The notes under the pieces were generated by a model. It was not told where the DNA came from. It saw only the letters and a list, made by a program, of their open reading frames with translations, and did not search any database. Below, piece by piece: positions 16,142 through 25,600 of a DNA stretch of 64,000 nt; the first letter of the stretch is position 1; every line of letters starts with the position of its first letter. The DNA lies in NCBI RefSeq assembly GCF_900141825.1, contig NZ_FQYQ01000015.1:1-64000 (forward strand), read 5' to 3'. A program made the position numbers and the translations under genes. This stretch comes from Pseudobutyrivibrio xylanivorans DSM 14809 (GTDB lineage: Bacteria; Bacillota; Clostridia; Lachnospirales; Lachnospiraceae).

Positions 16142-16708
16142 ATGGCAAAGCTCTATTTTTACTATGGTGCAATGGGATCTTCTAAGACAGCCAATGCGCT
16201 TATGACACACTTTAATTATGAAGAGGTAGGACAGAACGCACTTCTTGTGAAGCCAGCAGTGGACACAAGAGATGGCGAGCGAATCGTTCACTCCAGAATT
16301 GGTCTTGAGCACGAGTGTGTATTTCTTGAGGATTTAGTTGAGATGTCTGAGGAGGAGATTAAGAAGTATGATTGTATTATCGTAGATGAGGTGCAGTTTG
16401 CTACTCCTGAGCAGATAGATTATCTTTCAGATATAGTTGATTTTATGGACGTTCCAGTGGTCGCTTATGGACTTCGTGCGGATTTCCAGAATGAGCTGTT
16501 TCCAGGCTCAAAGAGACTTATTGCAATCGCAGATGTGATTCATGAGGTTAAGACAGTATGCTGGTGTGGTCGAAAAGCTACCTGCAACTGCCGTTACAAT
16601 GAAAACGGCGTGGTTCGCTCTGGCCCACAGGTTATGCTTGGAGCCAACGATTCATATGTGGCGTTATGTAGAAAGCATTTTAAGCTTGGACAGCTTAAGG
16701 ATAATTAA
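16142..16708 (+). CDS. tdk: Thymidine kinase (class II)
   Basis: 188 residues. It phosphorylates thymidine in the salvage pathway. The P-loop is GAMGSSKT (residues 9-16, Lys15). DEVQFAT carries the Walker-B Asp and the catalytic Glu region. The structural zinc site is formed by CWCGRKATCNC and the later LCRKHF cysteine, with the lasso segment RYNENGVVRSGPQVMLG for thymidine binding. The length is normal for the bacterial tetrameric enzyme. It follows a weak hairpin with an AAGGGG site. The stop is followed within 8 bases by hairpin element B, which leads into the GT-C-like gene. Confidence 0.95.
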   Translation: MAKLYFYYGAMGSSKTANALMTHFNYEEVGQNALLVKPAVDTRDGERIVHSRIGLEHECVFLEDLVEMSEEEIKKYDCIIVDEVQFATPEQIDYLSDIVDFMDVPVVAYGLRADFQNELFPGSKRLIAIADVIHEVKTVCWCGRKATCNCRYNENGVVRSGPQVMLGANDSYVALCRKHFKLGQLKDN

Positions 16709-16715
16709 GAAAATA

Positions 16716-16798
16716 GCTAGTAACTAACAAGTTCTAGTATTTCTGAAAGGAACATCTAGTGACTGGAAGAAATCATTAGACTTGTTAGTGGAACTAGC
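16716..16798 (+). ncRNA. Long covarying hairpin element, copy B
   Basis: Outer stem GCTAGT (16716-16721)/ACTAGC (16793-16798) is identical to copy A. The middle stem ACTAACAAGT (16723-16732)/ACTTGTTAGT (16780-16789) is a perfect 10 bp. Relative to copy A it differs at four positions on the left strand, and pairing is kept or improved. The apical AAGGAAC pairs with GTTC as AAGGAGC does with GCTC in copy A. It ends directly against GGAGGG, the ribosome-binding site of the gene at 16810, so it could modulate that gene. A palindromic repeat is the alternative. Confidence 0.55.
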
Positions 16799-16809
16799 GG
16801 AGGGATTAA

Positions 16810-18777
16810 ATGACTTTTAGTTTAGGCATTACATTTGTCTTCCTGCTTTACTGCATCTTCTGGATAGAGATTCCGGGAATGCTGTTTTCTACCATGCTTT
16901 TGCAGCGAAGATTCAAATTTTCTACAAGATTACTGGCTGGATTTTTTATCGGCTTCACATATATGGCGGCCCTGTATTTGATAGAGTCGCTGACGGGCAT
17001 TAATGGCATTATTATGTCTGCCGGCCCTGTTACTTCAGCTATTGGTATTTTTTGTTATTTCAAAAATGACAGACCTTCGATTTATAATGCGTCGGAGCAT
17101 TTTAGATGGACTTATGTGATTATCTTCGGATTTATTTATCTGGTTTCCATGCTGAATTTCCAGTTTAAATACCTGTTTGCTCTTTCTGGAGCATCCACTC
17201 AGGTCTATCATGATGTGCTGTTTCACACAGGAAACATAGTGTCTCTTAGCCACTCGTTCCCAAATACTGATATTAGAATTGAAGGACTTACATTCTATTA
17301 TCACTATTTCTATGAGCTGATTTTTGCTATGAGTAAGCACATTTTCAGAATTGATGCTTTCAGACTTTATCTCAACGGAAATGCTATAATTTGTGCCTTT
17401 CCACTGACTATGGCAATGGTTACTCTTGGAGAACGAATCCGAGGGGTAAAAGAGGTGACACCTCTAAGATATTTCTTTTACTGTTCAGGGCTCCTTGCTT
17501 CAGGAATTGCCATGCTTCCACTTGTGGTTGTAGGCGGAAGATTGCCGGTATCATGGCTTGGTAATCATATTTTCAGCAATATTAATGCCATGGGATTGGC
17601 ACTGTCATTGACCATGCTTGTAATTGATGTACTGGCGGAGATTTGGTACGATAAGCTGGTTTTCAAAAATCTTATTTTGTTGTTTATTCTTTCTGTTGCA
17701 GCCACAGGTTTTAAGGGTACTACAGCTACCATGCTGGTAGGTATTACCTGGGCAGTTTTTGTTATAGAATGGATTATTACCAAGAATTTTCACCTGCAAA
17801 AGCTTTTATATAATGTAGCTTTAACTTTGGGATTTATCCTGACATACATCACTGTTACTGTTGGATTGAATCCATCAGGAGCCAACAACCGAGCAATGGT
17901 TGTTACGGCAGAAGGAACACTTGAGGCAGGTCGTGTAGGTCAGCTCTTCACTAAGCTTGGTCTAGATTATATGGCATTCCCTTGGGTTGTTATCGCAGTG
18001 ATTTTATCAATCATTTGCATCTTAGGTCCATGCGTGATTACATTTGTGGCCTTTACTGTAGAGAAATTTACTACCCTCATTAAAGAGGGGGTTATTGGGG
18101 ATATTTTCGATTGGTTTGCCATCGGTATGGTTCTGATGGGCGTTATCGGCTTTTCTGCTGTAAGTGTACCTGGTCTTTCACAGGGCTATTTTGTTCTTAC
18201 CAGTGCAGGATTATTGTTCTATTGCTCAGTGAGATACATGATTGGTCACCGCATGGATTTCTTCTATAAGGTGATGCACTTCTGGTTTGCAGTAGGAACT
18301 GTGCTTCTTGCGGTGGATGTGGTATATTTCTGCTACGCAGATGTTAAGCAGAATGCTGTTTATAAGCAGGAAGCTGGAGATAGGGCGGATATGGTTTCTG
18401 CAGAGACTATGGAGGCTTATCTTTGGATTAGAGATAACACTCCAGAGGATTCTGTTATTGCTGTTGACAGATTATCTGAAAAGCAGGAGAACGATTACAG
18501 AAGCATCTACTTCTATGCCAGTGCTTTTGCTGAGCGCCAGTGCTATCTGGAGGGCTATGATTATTCTGATGTAGCTGCAGATCAGGTAGAGGCGAAGCTT
18601 TCCATGAATGAGAAGTTTTACAGCGAGGATTTCTATGAGGCTGATGCGGCTCTCGAAGTAGCAGGAGTGGATTATCTTGTGGTTACAAAGCAGGAACATC
18701 CTGATTATAAAGCAGCTAGTAGTAATCTTAAATTAGTATTTAATAATTCAGAGGTAATGATTTACAAGTATGATTAA
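16810..18777 (+). CDS. Large polytopic membrane protein, GT-C glycosyltransferase-like
   Basis: 655 residues with about 12-13 transmembrane helices in residues 1-515 and a C-terminal extracytoplasmic domain (about 525-655). The long first loop contains STQVYHDVLFHTGNIVSLSH and TFYYHYFYELIF, an acidic/His pattern like the catalytic loop of GT-C enzymes. The tail begins YLWIRDNTPEDSVIAVDR, a segment typical of the soluble domain of membrane GT-C proteins. It would transfer a sugar from a polyprenyl-phosphate donor on the outer face, for example as a side branch. It overlaps wzm by 8 bases, tying it to ABC-dependent glycan export. No named family could be fixed by eye. Confidence 0.65.
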   Translation: MTFSLGITFVFLLYCIFWIEIPGMLFSTMLLQRRFKFSTRLLAGFFIGFTYMAALYLIESLTGINGIIMSAGPVTSAIGIFCYFKNDRPSIYNASEHFRWTYVIIFGFIYLVSMLNFQFKYLFALSGASTQVYHDVLFHTGNIVSLSHSFPNTDIRIEGLTFYYHYFYELIFAMSKHIFRIDAFRLYLNGNAIICAFPLTMAMVTLGERIRGVKEVTPLRYFFYCSGLLASGIAMLPLVVVGGRLPVSWLGNHIFSNINAMGLALSLTMLVIDVLAEIWYDKLVFKNLILLFILSVAATGFKGTTATMLVGITWAVFVIEWIITKNFHLQKLLYNVALTLGFILTYITVTVGLNPSGANNRAMVVTAEGTLEAGRVGQLFTKLGLDYMAFPWVVIAVILSIICILGPCVITFVAFTVEKFTTLIKEGVIGDIFDWFAIGMVLMGVIGFSAVSVPGLSQGYFVLTSAGLLFYCSVRYMIGHRMDFFYKVMHFWFAVGTVLLAVDVVYFCYADVKQNAVYKQEAGDRADMVSAETMEAYLWIRDNTPEDSVIAVDRLSEKQENDYRSIYFYASAFAERQCYLEGYDYSDVAADQVEAKLSMNEKFYSEDFYEADAALEVAGVDYLVVTKQEHPDYKAASSNLKLVFNNSEVMIYKYD

Positions 18778-19585
18778 AGACATTATCACAAACAGAAAAT
18801 TAATAACAAAGCTTGCAAAGAACGATTTTAAGCAGAAGTTTGCAGGATCTACTCTTGGAGTAATCTGGGCTTTTGTACAGCCGGTTATCACAGTCCTGGT
18901 TTACTGGATAGTGTTTGATAAGGCACTGAGCCAGGGCACTCAGGGTACAAAGGGAGGCATTGACGCGCCATTTGTACTTTGGCTCTCAGCCGGTATAGTA
19001 TCATGGTTCTATTTCAGCGAGGTGCTTTCAGCTGGAACGGTGGTGCTTCACGAATACAATTATCTTGTGAAAAAGGTTGTATTTCCAATTAATGTGTTGC
19101 CTATCGTAAAGGCTGTTTCATCCCTGATTGTCCACGGCTTTTTCGTTGTATTCACATTGCTGGTAGCATTTCTTTATGGATTTGGATTTACACCATATAT
19201 CTTCCAGTGTATTTATTATTCCTTCGCCATGATGGTGCTTGTTATTGGTTTGATTTATCTTACCAGTGCGCTTTGTGTATTCTTTAAGGACATGGCACAG
19301 CTCATAAATATCTTCCTACAGGTAGGTATCTGGGCTACACCAATCATGTGGAACTTTGATTATATGGTGCAGAAGGGTTCGATTCCTCTTTGGCTCAACT
19401 ATGTGCTTAAGCTGAACCCAATGTTCTACATCACAAGCGGATATCGCGACAGCATTATTGGACAGACTGGATTTTGGACAAGACCAGTAATGACAGCATA
19501 TTTTTGGGTGGTTACGCTCATCGTATTTATATTAGGCACACATGTATTCAAGAAATTACAGTCCCAATTTGCGGATGTTTTATAA
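18770..19585 (+). CDS. wzm: Polysaccharide ABC exporter permease (Wzm/RgpC/TagG-like)
   Basis: A 271-residue ABC-2 permease with six helices. It has the family signature near the N terminus, NDFKQKFAGSTLGVIWAFVQPVITVLVYWIVF (residues about 17-48). LSAGIVSWFYFSE and LKLNPMFYITSGYRDSIIG are also characteristic of polysaccharide/polyol-phosphate exporters. It starts inside the end of the GT-C-like gene. Its ATPase partner is at 20818, separated by a structured RNA-like element and a GDPD gene, which is an unusual split. The exported glycan is likely a teichoic-acid-like or rhamnan-type polymer judged by neighbouring RgpF and GT2 modules. Confidence 0.9.
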   Translation: MIKDIITNRKLITKLAKNDFKQKFAGSTLGVIWAFVQPVITVLVYWIVFDKALSQGTQGTKGGIDAPFVLWLSAGIVSWFYFSEVLSAGTVVLHEYNYLVKKVVFPINVLPIVKAVSSLIVHGFFVVFTLLVAFLYGFGFTPYIFQCIYYSFAMMVLVIGLIYLTSALCVFFKDMAQLINIFLQVGIWATPIMWNFDYMVQKGSIPLWLNYVLKLNPMFYITSGYRDSIIGQTGFWTRPVMTAYFWVVTLIVFILGTHVFKKLQSQFADVL

Positions 19586-19705
19586 TGCGGCTAGTAGTCT
19601 TGGCAAGCGCGAGCAAGAGGGCCCCGCTCAGGTTCTTTGACATCTAGTCAAAGGTTCTGAGATGGGAGATGGCTTGCGGGAGCTTGGAAAAATTGGAGGC
19701 CGCAT
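19585..19705 (+). ncRNA. Candidate structured RNA element, copy 2
   Basis: Starts at the last base of the wzm stop. Closing stem ATGCGGC (19585-19591)/GCCGCAT (19699-19705) is different in sequence from copy 1 but perfectly paired. The 20-base core at 19598-19617 and CTTGCGGGAGC at 19673-19683 are identical to copy 1. GCAAGC in the first core can pair with GCTTGC at 19672-19677. The variable arm is CTCAG/CTGAG plus CTTTGAC/GTCAAAG. An intrinsic terminator follows 15 bases later, so this copy looks like an independent small RNA or a 3'-UTR-derived RNA. The class is not recognised. Confidence 0.6.
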
Positions 19706-19720
19706 AATAGAATTGTGCAT

Positions 19721-19752
19721 AAAAAATGCCCGATGATTTCGGGCATTTTTTT
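19721..19752 (+). terminator. Intrinsic terminator after copy 2 RNA element
   Basis: AAAAAATGCCCG (19721-19732) pairs with CGGGCATTTTTT (19740-19751) around a 7-base loop. The T-run gives a strong, possibly bidirectional, terminator. Confidence 0.9.
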
Positions 19753-19822
19753 GTGCTCATATTTGAGTTGAATTTGCCCCGATATGATAAAATATAACTA
19801 GCTAGAGAAGGGGGGCTTGCGT

Positions 19823-20638
19823 ATGAGGGGTAAGTTATTTTCTAGAGTAGGTAGAACCGTAGCTATCAGCATGGTCGCCTTGCTTTGTTCTTTTGCATTC
19901 TGCAATGAATTCAATTATTTACCAGCTGATGCTGATGAAGATATTGTAGTTCAGGTGGTGGCTCACAGAGGATACTCGGGAGCCTATCCGGAGAATACCC
20001 TTAGTGCTTTTGCGGGGGCTTATGCACACGGGGCAAAGACGGTAGAATTTGATGTTAGAAAGACAAAAGACGGAGAACTTGTAATCTACCATGATGATAC
20101 ATTAGAGAAGGTTGACGGAGGAGAAACAACAATTGCAGACCATACCTATGAAGAGCTTTTAGAGCTTGACGCAGGTGCATGGTATGACAAGGAATATGCT
20201 AAGGAGCGTATTCCTACACTGGATCAGGTTTTAAGCCTGTTACAGTCTACAAATATGCGTATATTCTGCGAATTAAAGGATATCGGAGAAGATCCAGCAT
20301 TTGCAGGTCAGGTATATGAGAAAGTTCAGCAACACGGACTTTTGGACAAGGTAGTATTTTTATCATTTAATTATGACTATCTGTCAGGAATTAAGGAGAT
20401 TAATCCAAATCAGCCAATCATGAAGCTGGCATCATTTGGAAAATCTACACTTCCTACCAAATACCCAGCTGAGTACTATGGAATTAATATGAAGACTCTT
20501 ACACCTAGAACAGTAAGAGCCATTCATGAGGCGGGGGGTAAGGTTTATTCTTATGCACCAGAGACAAAGGGACAGATGTTATCCCTTCAACGTCTTGGTG
20601 TGGACGGCGTAATCACTGATTATCTGGAAATCAACTAA
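19823..20638 (+). CDS. Secreted glycerophosphodiester phosphodiesterase (GDPD)
   Basis: 271 residues from ATG 19823, which lies 7 bases after GAAGGGGGG; the TTG at 19817 is less well placed. An N-terminal hydrophobic segment (VAISMVALLCSFAFC) looks like a signal peptide or anchor. The catalytic core has VVAHRGYSGAYPENTLSAF (His and Arg-Gly), VEFDVRKTKDGELVIYHDD (Glu/Asp metal ligands and the second His) and CELKDIGED. The ending GVDGVITDYLE is the usual last strand. It would release glycerol-3-phosphate from phosphodiesters outside the cell, for instance from glycerophosphate-modified glycans or lipoteichoic acid. It sits between wzm and wzt. Confidence 0.92.
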   Translation: MRGKLFSRVGRTVAISMVALLCSFAFCNEFNYLPADADEDIVVQVVAHRGYSGAYPENTLSAFAGAYAHGAKTVEFDVRKTKDGELVIYHDDTLEKVDGGETTIADHTYEELLELDAGAWYDKEYAKERIPTLDQVLSLLQSTNMRIFCELKDIGEDPAFAGQVYEKVQQHGLLDKVVFLSFNYDYLSGIKEINPNQPIMKLASFGKSTLPTKYPAEYYGINMKTLTPRTVRAIHEAGGKVYSYAPETKGQMLSLQRLGVDGVITDYLEIN

Positions 20639-20640
20639 TA

Positions 20641-20743
20641 TCAGTGAAAGCGCTAGCTTACGAATCATGAGGCTTTAAAGTTGCCATGATTATAAAGCTA
20701 AATTTTCACCCATCTCAGGTGTTGGGGTCACCTGAGATAAAGA
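20641..20743 (+). other. Structured intergenic region: imperfect palindrome plus hairpin
   Basis: GTGAAA (20644-20649) pairs with TTTCAC (20704-20709), TAGCTT (20654-20659) with AAGCTA (20695-20700) and AATCATG (20663-20669) with CATGATT (20685-20691), giving one long imperfect hairpin. A second perfect 10-bp hairpin ATCTCAGGTG (20712-20721)/CACCTGAGAT (20729-20738) follows, then a terminator. The layout (complex fold, helix, terminator) resembles a riboswitch or small RNA, but it lies between the GDPD stop and wzt and I recognise no class. Confidence 0.45.
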
Positions 20744-20773
20744 GGGCATCGGGAAACCGGTGTCCTTTTTTTT
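20744..20773 (+). terminator. Intrinsic terminator with GAAA tetraloop
   Basis: GGGCATCGG (20744-20752) pairs with CCGGTGTCC (20757-20765, two G-U pairs) around a GAAA loop and is followed by eight T. It ends transcription before wzt, or gates it if the upstream fold is regulatory. Confidence 0.88.
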
Positions 20774-20817
20774 GAAATTATGGTAGAATTGACTCATATA
20801 GCAACATAGGAGACGAT

Positions 20818-22125
20818 ATGAGCGATTACGTTATAGAAGTTAATCATGTAGACAAGGTCTACAAGCTTTTCGATAGTAACAAGGCCAGAGTAGCTGATAC
20901 CCTTGGCCTCACAAGAAAGAAAAATTATAAGGAGCATTATGCTCTTAAAGATATGTCCTTTGCGGTAAAGCAGGGAGAATGTGTGGGACTTATCGGTACT
21001 AATGGTTCTGGAAAGTCCACTATTTTAAAGATTATTACAGGCGTACTTTCACCAACAAAAGGTAATGTACACGTAGATGGTAGAATATCAGCTTTGCTTG
21101 AGCTTGGAGCCGGTTTTAATCAGGAATACACAGGAATTGAAAATATATATTTGAACGGCACTATGCTTGGCTACAGCAAGGAAGAAATCGATGCTAAGCT
21201 TGATGATATCCTTAACTTTGCAGATATTGGAGACTTCGTTTTCCAGCCAGTTAAAACATACTCTTCAGGTATGTTTGTCCGTTTAGCATTTGCAGTAGCA
21301 ATTAACATCGATCCAGAAATTCTCATCGTAGATGAGGCGCTTTCTGTAGGTGATGTTTTTTTTCAGGCAAAGTGCTACAAGAAGTTCGAGGAGTTCAAGG
21401 CGGCAGGAAAGACAATCCTTTTCGTATCCCACGATTTGGGAGCTATCAGCAAATACTGCGACAGAGCAGTTCTCATCAACAAGGGTGACAAGGTGGCAGA
21501 GGGCACACCAAAGGATATGATTGATATCTATAAAAAGATTCTTGTTGGTCAGGAGCCAGTCCTTTCTAGCAAGGTGGATTTGGCAGATGCTTTTAATACT
21601 GATGGTGCAGATGGTAGCCAGCCAAAGCAGGCAGGCGCTACAAACTGGAAATCAAACTACCAGCTTAACCCAAATGTTAATGAGTACGGCGATGGCAGAG
21701 CCAGCATCGTTGATTTTGCAGTTATCGATGACAATGGTAATTATACCAACGCCATTATGAAGGGCAGCACCTTTACAGTTAAGTCAAAGGTGCACTTCAA
21801 TACAGATATTGAAAATCCAATCTTTACACTTACATTCAAGACTCTTAAGGGAATCGATGTAACAGGCACAAACACCATGTACGAGAAATGCGACGTGGGC
21901 CTTTGCAAGGAGGGCAGCGAATATGTGGCTACCTTCACACAGAAGATGGATATGCAGGGAGGAGAGTACCTGATGTCTATCAGCTGCACGGGCTATGATG
22001 GTGTGGATTTCGTGGCATATCACAGACTTTACGACGTAATGAATATCACAGTAGTTAGCACTAAAAACACTGTTGGATATTACGATATGAATTCAAAGGT
22101 TACGGTAACAAAAGTTAAAGATTGA
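20818..22125 (+). CDS. wzt: Polysaccharide ABC exporter ATPase with C-terminal substrate-binding domain
   Basis: 435 residues. The N-terminal ATPase (1-240) has Walker A GTNGSGKST (Lys66), the Wzt/TagH-type linker GRISALLELGAGFNQEYTG, signature YSSGMFVRLAFA, Walker B ILIVDEALSVGD and switch His in VSHD. Residues about 285-435 form a beta-rich Wzt_C-like domain, which in O-antigen exporters binds the finished chain end. This indicates export of a chain whose terminus is recognised rather than Wzy-dependent assembly. It pairs with the permease at 18770. It is followed by the methyltransferase-like, RgpF and GT2 genes in one run. Confidence 0.92.
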   Translation: MSDYVIEVNHVDKVYKLFDSNKARVADTLGLTRKKNYKEHYALKDMSFAVKQGECVGLIGTNGSGKSTILKIITGVLSPTKGNVHVDGRISALLELGAGFNQEYTGIENIYLNGTMLGYSKEEIDAKLDDILNFADIGDFVFQPVKTYSSGMFVRLAFAVAINIDPEILIVDEALSVGDVFFQAKCYKKFEEFKAAGKTILFVSHDLGAISKYCDRAVLINKGDKVAEGTPKDMIDIYKKILVGQEPVLSSKVDLADAFNTDGADGSQPKQAGATNWKSNYQLNPNVNEYGDGRASIVDFAVIDDNGNYTNAIMKGSTFTVKSKVHFNTDIENPIFTLTFKTLKGIDVTGTNTMYEKCDVGLCKEGSEYVATFTQKMDMQGGEYLMSISCTGYDGVDFVAYHRLYDVMNITVVSTKNTVGYYDMNSKVTVTKVKD

Positions 22126-22141
22126 TTTAAGGAGTGAGCCT

Positions 22142-22630
22142 ATGATACAAGAAAAGTATAATAGACAAATCTTTGAAGCAGGAACCATTGATGCTATTGA
22201 GAATCTTAGCCATATGCGAAGCAACGTGCTCTCCCCTGTGGGTATCACAAAAGGAGACAGCGTGCTTATCATAGAACCAGACTGTGAGTCGCTAGTTGAG
22301 TGGCTTCAGGAACAGGCTGCCCATGTTACTGTGGCAATGGAGGATTCTATAGAAGATGTTAAAGAAAGATTTAATATCATAATTAATCTGGGACATCTTT
22401 CAGAGACGCCTTCCACCTTAAAGAAACACCTGTCAGAGGGCGGCAGACTTGTCTATGCATTCGCAGAAAAGGACAGGCTTTCAAGTTTTGTTAAGAACCT
22501 TTTGAAGGAAGCGGGCTTCAATGACATCACTACATTCAGAGTGAGCCCTGATTATCTATTCACTACAGAAATATATGCAGAGGATTATTTAGGGGGAGGA
22601 GCAGGCGATTACCTGCTCATTGCTAAATAA
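22142..22630 (+). CDS. Small methyltransferase-like protein
   Basis: 162 residues, 16 bases after wzt. Organisation resembles a minimal class I SAM methyltransferase: VLIIEPDCESLVEWLQEQ as the motif I strand (without the usual GxGxG), NIIINLGHLSET as the motif IV strand, then LKKHLSEGGRLVYAF and a final FNDITTFRVSPDYLFTTEIYAE. It lacks a clear SAM-binding glycine loop, so it may be inactive, a partner of the next protein, or act in chain termination as WbdD-type methyltransferases do next to Wzt_C exporters. That last role is inferred from position only. Confidence 0.5.
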   Translation: MIQEKYNRQIFEAGTIDAIENLSHMRSNVLSPVGITKGDSVLIIEPDCESLVEWLQEQAAHVTVAMEDSIEDVKERFNIIINLGHLSETPSTLKKHLSEGGRLVYAFAEKDRLSSFVKNLLKEAGFNDITTFRVSPDYLFTTEIYAEDYLGGGAGDYLLIAK

Positions 22631-22633
22631 AAA

Positions 22634-25600
22634 ATGGAACGATTACTATACGAGAAGCTCTCCAATGAGAGAAACCCAAAATACAACATCATCACAGATA
22701 TTGTGGAGCGTGACGGCACAAAGGTTGTTGTGAAAAGGCCCTACGACTCAGAGGCTGTGGGACATATTCATAGAGTATTTGATAGCTACAGAGGCTTGCA
22801 GGAATTGCTGCAGGGCTCTGATTTTTGCGTAAATGACAGTAAGCTTGTGGGGGATTCCATCGAAAGTGAATTCCTGGAGGGACAACATCTTACAGCTGCT
22901 GATGCAGAGGATTTTCTTGCAGCAGTAAAGAGCGCCTTTATACCAAAGGCTACTGAGTTTGTTAGTACTCCAGAGTTCGAGGAGGTATTCGGACAGGTGG
23001 ATTTGCCTAGAGGAGTGCTTGCATGCAAATTCTTAGATATAGATTTAATTTTTGACAACATTATTAAAACCGATAAAGGTTGGCAGATTATTGATTACGA
23101 GTGGACTTTTGATTTTCCTGTGCCAATCAATTACATGCTTTATCGTGTGGTTAAATTCAGCGAGCTTCCTGGTAATCTTGTGGCTATCTCTGATGCTGAA
23201 AAGGCGGAGTACCAGAAGATGGAGAATCACTTCCAGAGCAAATACTGTTTCAAGAATGTGAAGAACCTCAAGGAGCTTAGAGAACACGCCGAGGGACGTA
23301 GCAAGACAAGTACAGATTTCGCCCTTGCCAGTCGTGATTATCAGATAAAGCAGCTACAGGAGCTTATAGCTGCTAAGGATGTTCATATTAGAAATATCGA
23401 GGCTGTAAACGAGCAGCTTCGCACAATATATGACAACACAGTTAATACTAGAGGATATAAGACTTTGGAGAGCATTCGTGCTTTCAAGGCATTTTTAACA
23501 GGCAAGCCAAGCCCTGAAAGAGATGCTAAGAAGGCTGAGAAGGAAGCCAAGAAGGCAGCTAAGCTTGCAGCAAAGGAAGCTAAAAAGGCTGCAGCAAGAG
23601 GAGAAGAAGCACCTTCTGTTGCTGTGCATCTTCATCTGTTCTATGTGGATTTGCTTCCAGAGTTTGTAAGCTATTTTTCAAATATTCCATTTCGCTTCGA
23701 TCTTTATATTTCATGTCAGCCAGATGCTGATGTAAATGTGATTAAGGCGGGGCTGAAGGATCTTAAAATGGCTAATAAGATAGTGGTTCGACCTCTTCAG
23801 AACAGAGGAAGAGATCTTGCACCACTTTATGTAGCCTTTGCTGAGGAGATAAAGCAGCACGATTATTTCCTTCATGTGCACAGTAAGAAGTCACTTTACT
23901 CAGGACAAGAAAAAGGGGGCTGGAGACAGTTCTCGTTAGAGATTTTATTAGGCTCTCCCGAGAAAGTTAATTCTATATTTGATTTATTTAAGAATAAAAA
24001 TGCAGGTTTGGTATACCCAGATATTCATGAAGAGGTACCTATGATTGCCTACTCATGGCTTGCAAATGCAGGCTTGGGACAGCAGCTTTTTGCAGAATAT
24101 AACCTAGGTGATATGCCTTCTGTATTCAACTACCCAGCAGGTTCATTCTTCTGGGCTCGCACAGATGCTTTGAAGCCAATCTTCGACCACGGCTATACCT
24201 ACGAGGATTTTCCAGAGGAAGCGGGCCAGACAGATGGCACACTTGCTCATGCATTAGAACGTATCCTTCCATTCATTTCAAGAAAGCAGGGATATGATGA
24301 TTTCATCCTTTATTTAGAGGATAAGGATACACAGGTTAATAAGAGTCTTCGTCCATTCTTCAATACTTTCAAGGTGGATAAGGAGCTTCTTATTATGAAG
24401 CTTTCTGCATACGAGACTATTTCATTTGATATTTTCGATACACTTATCACCAGAACGGTTTATGAGCCTGATGATGTGTTTAGAATCGTGGAAAAGACCA
24501 TCTACAATAAATATGGTAAGCAGGTGGATTTTGTGAAGCTGAGAAAGTCAGCTGAGGCAGCTGCTACAGCTATGTATGGCGCTCTTACCACTATCGACAA
24601 GATTTACGTGGAGGTTTCTAAGGACAAGATCATCGGCGATATCGCCATGGATATAAAGAAGCTTGAAATTGATGTGGAGACAGCAGTGTGCATCCCTCGA
24701 AAGGACATGGTGGAGATTTACAACGCCCTCAAATCCATGGGTAAGCGTGTAATCCTTGTTAGCGATATGTATCTTAACCGCGTGGAAGTTGTGGGATTAT
24801 TACACAAATGCGGCATAGCATATTATGATGAGCTGTTGATTTCATGTGAGGTAGGAGCCCGTAAGGATGACGGTTCTATGTGGAATCTTGTGCTTGCTAA
24901 CGTGCCTGCAAACACTTTTATTCATGTGGGAGATAATTTCCGTTCAGATTCCCAGATTCTCATGGATAGACATGTGGCTACACACATTGTGCTGAATCCT
25001 AGAGATTTACTGGCACTTTCTGATTTTGCTTACTTTGATAAGCTTGCAAAGAGAAGCCTGGCTGATTCTGTAGTGGTAGGACAGGCGGTAAACGGAGGTA
25101 TTTTCAATTCTCCATTTGCTTTTGATACTCAGGGACAGCTTCACTTCAAGAACATGTATGACATGGGCTACACCACCATGGGACCGCTTATGGCCCGCTT
25201 CGTGGAGTGGATAGTCGATGAAAATAAAAAGAGCGGCGAGAGATTGCTTCTATTGGCTCGCGAGGGCTATATGCTTGAACAGCTTATCCGCGGCTACTGT
25301 CAGGGAAAGGGCATAGAGGTTCCAGATATTCACTATTTCCTTACATCCCGTAGAGCCTGTGCTGTGCCAGCTCTTGAAAATGATGAGGATATAAGAGAGC
25401 TTATTTCTCAGAAATATCAGGGAAGCTTAAGCAATCTTCTTGTAGAGCGCTTCGGACTTAAGCTTCATGCTGATGATGCTGACCGTGAGTTTGATTATGA
25501 GACAAAGCCTGAGGATTTGATGGCAGCATTAGAGCCATATAAGGCAGAGATTTTTGCAAAGGCGGCGACAGAAAAGACTGCATATTTGAACTATGCAGGC

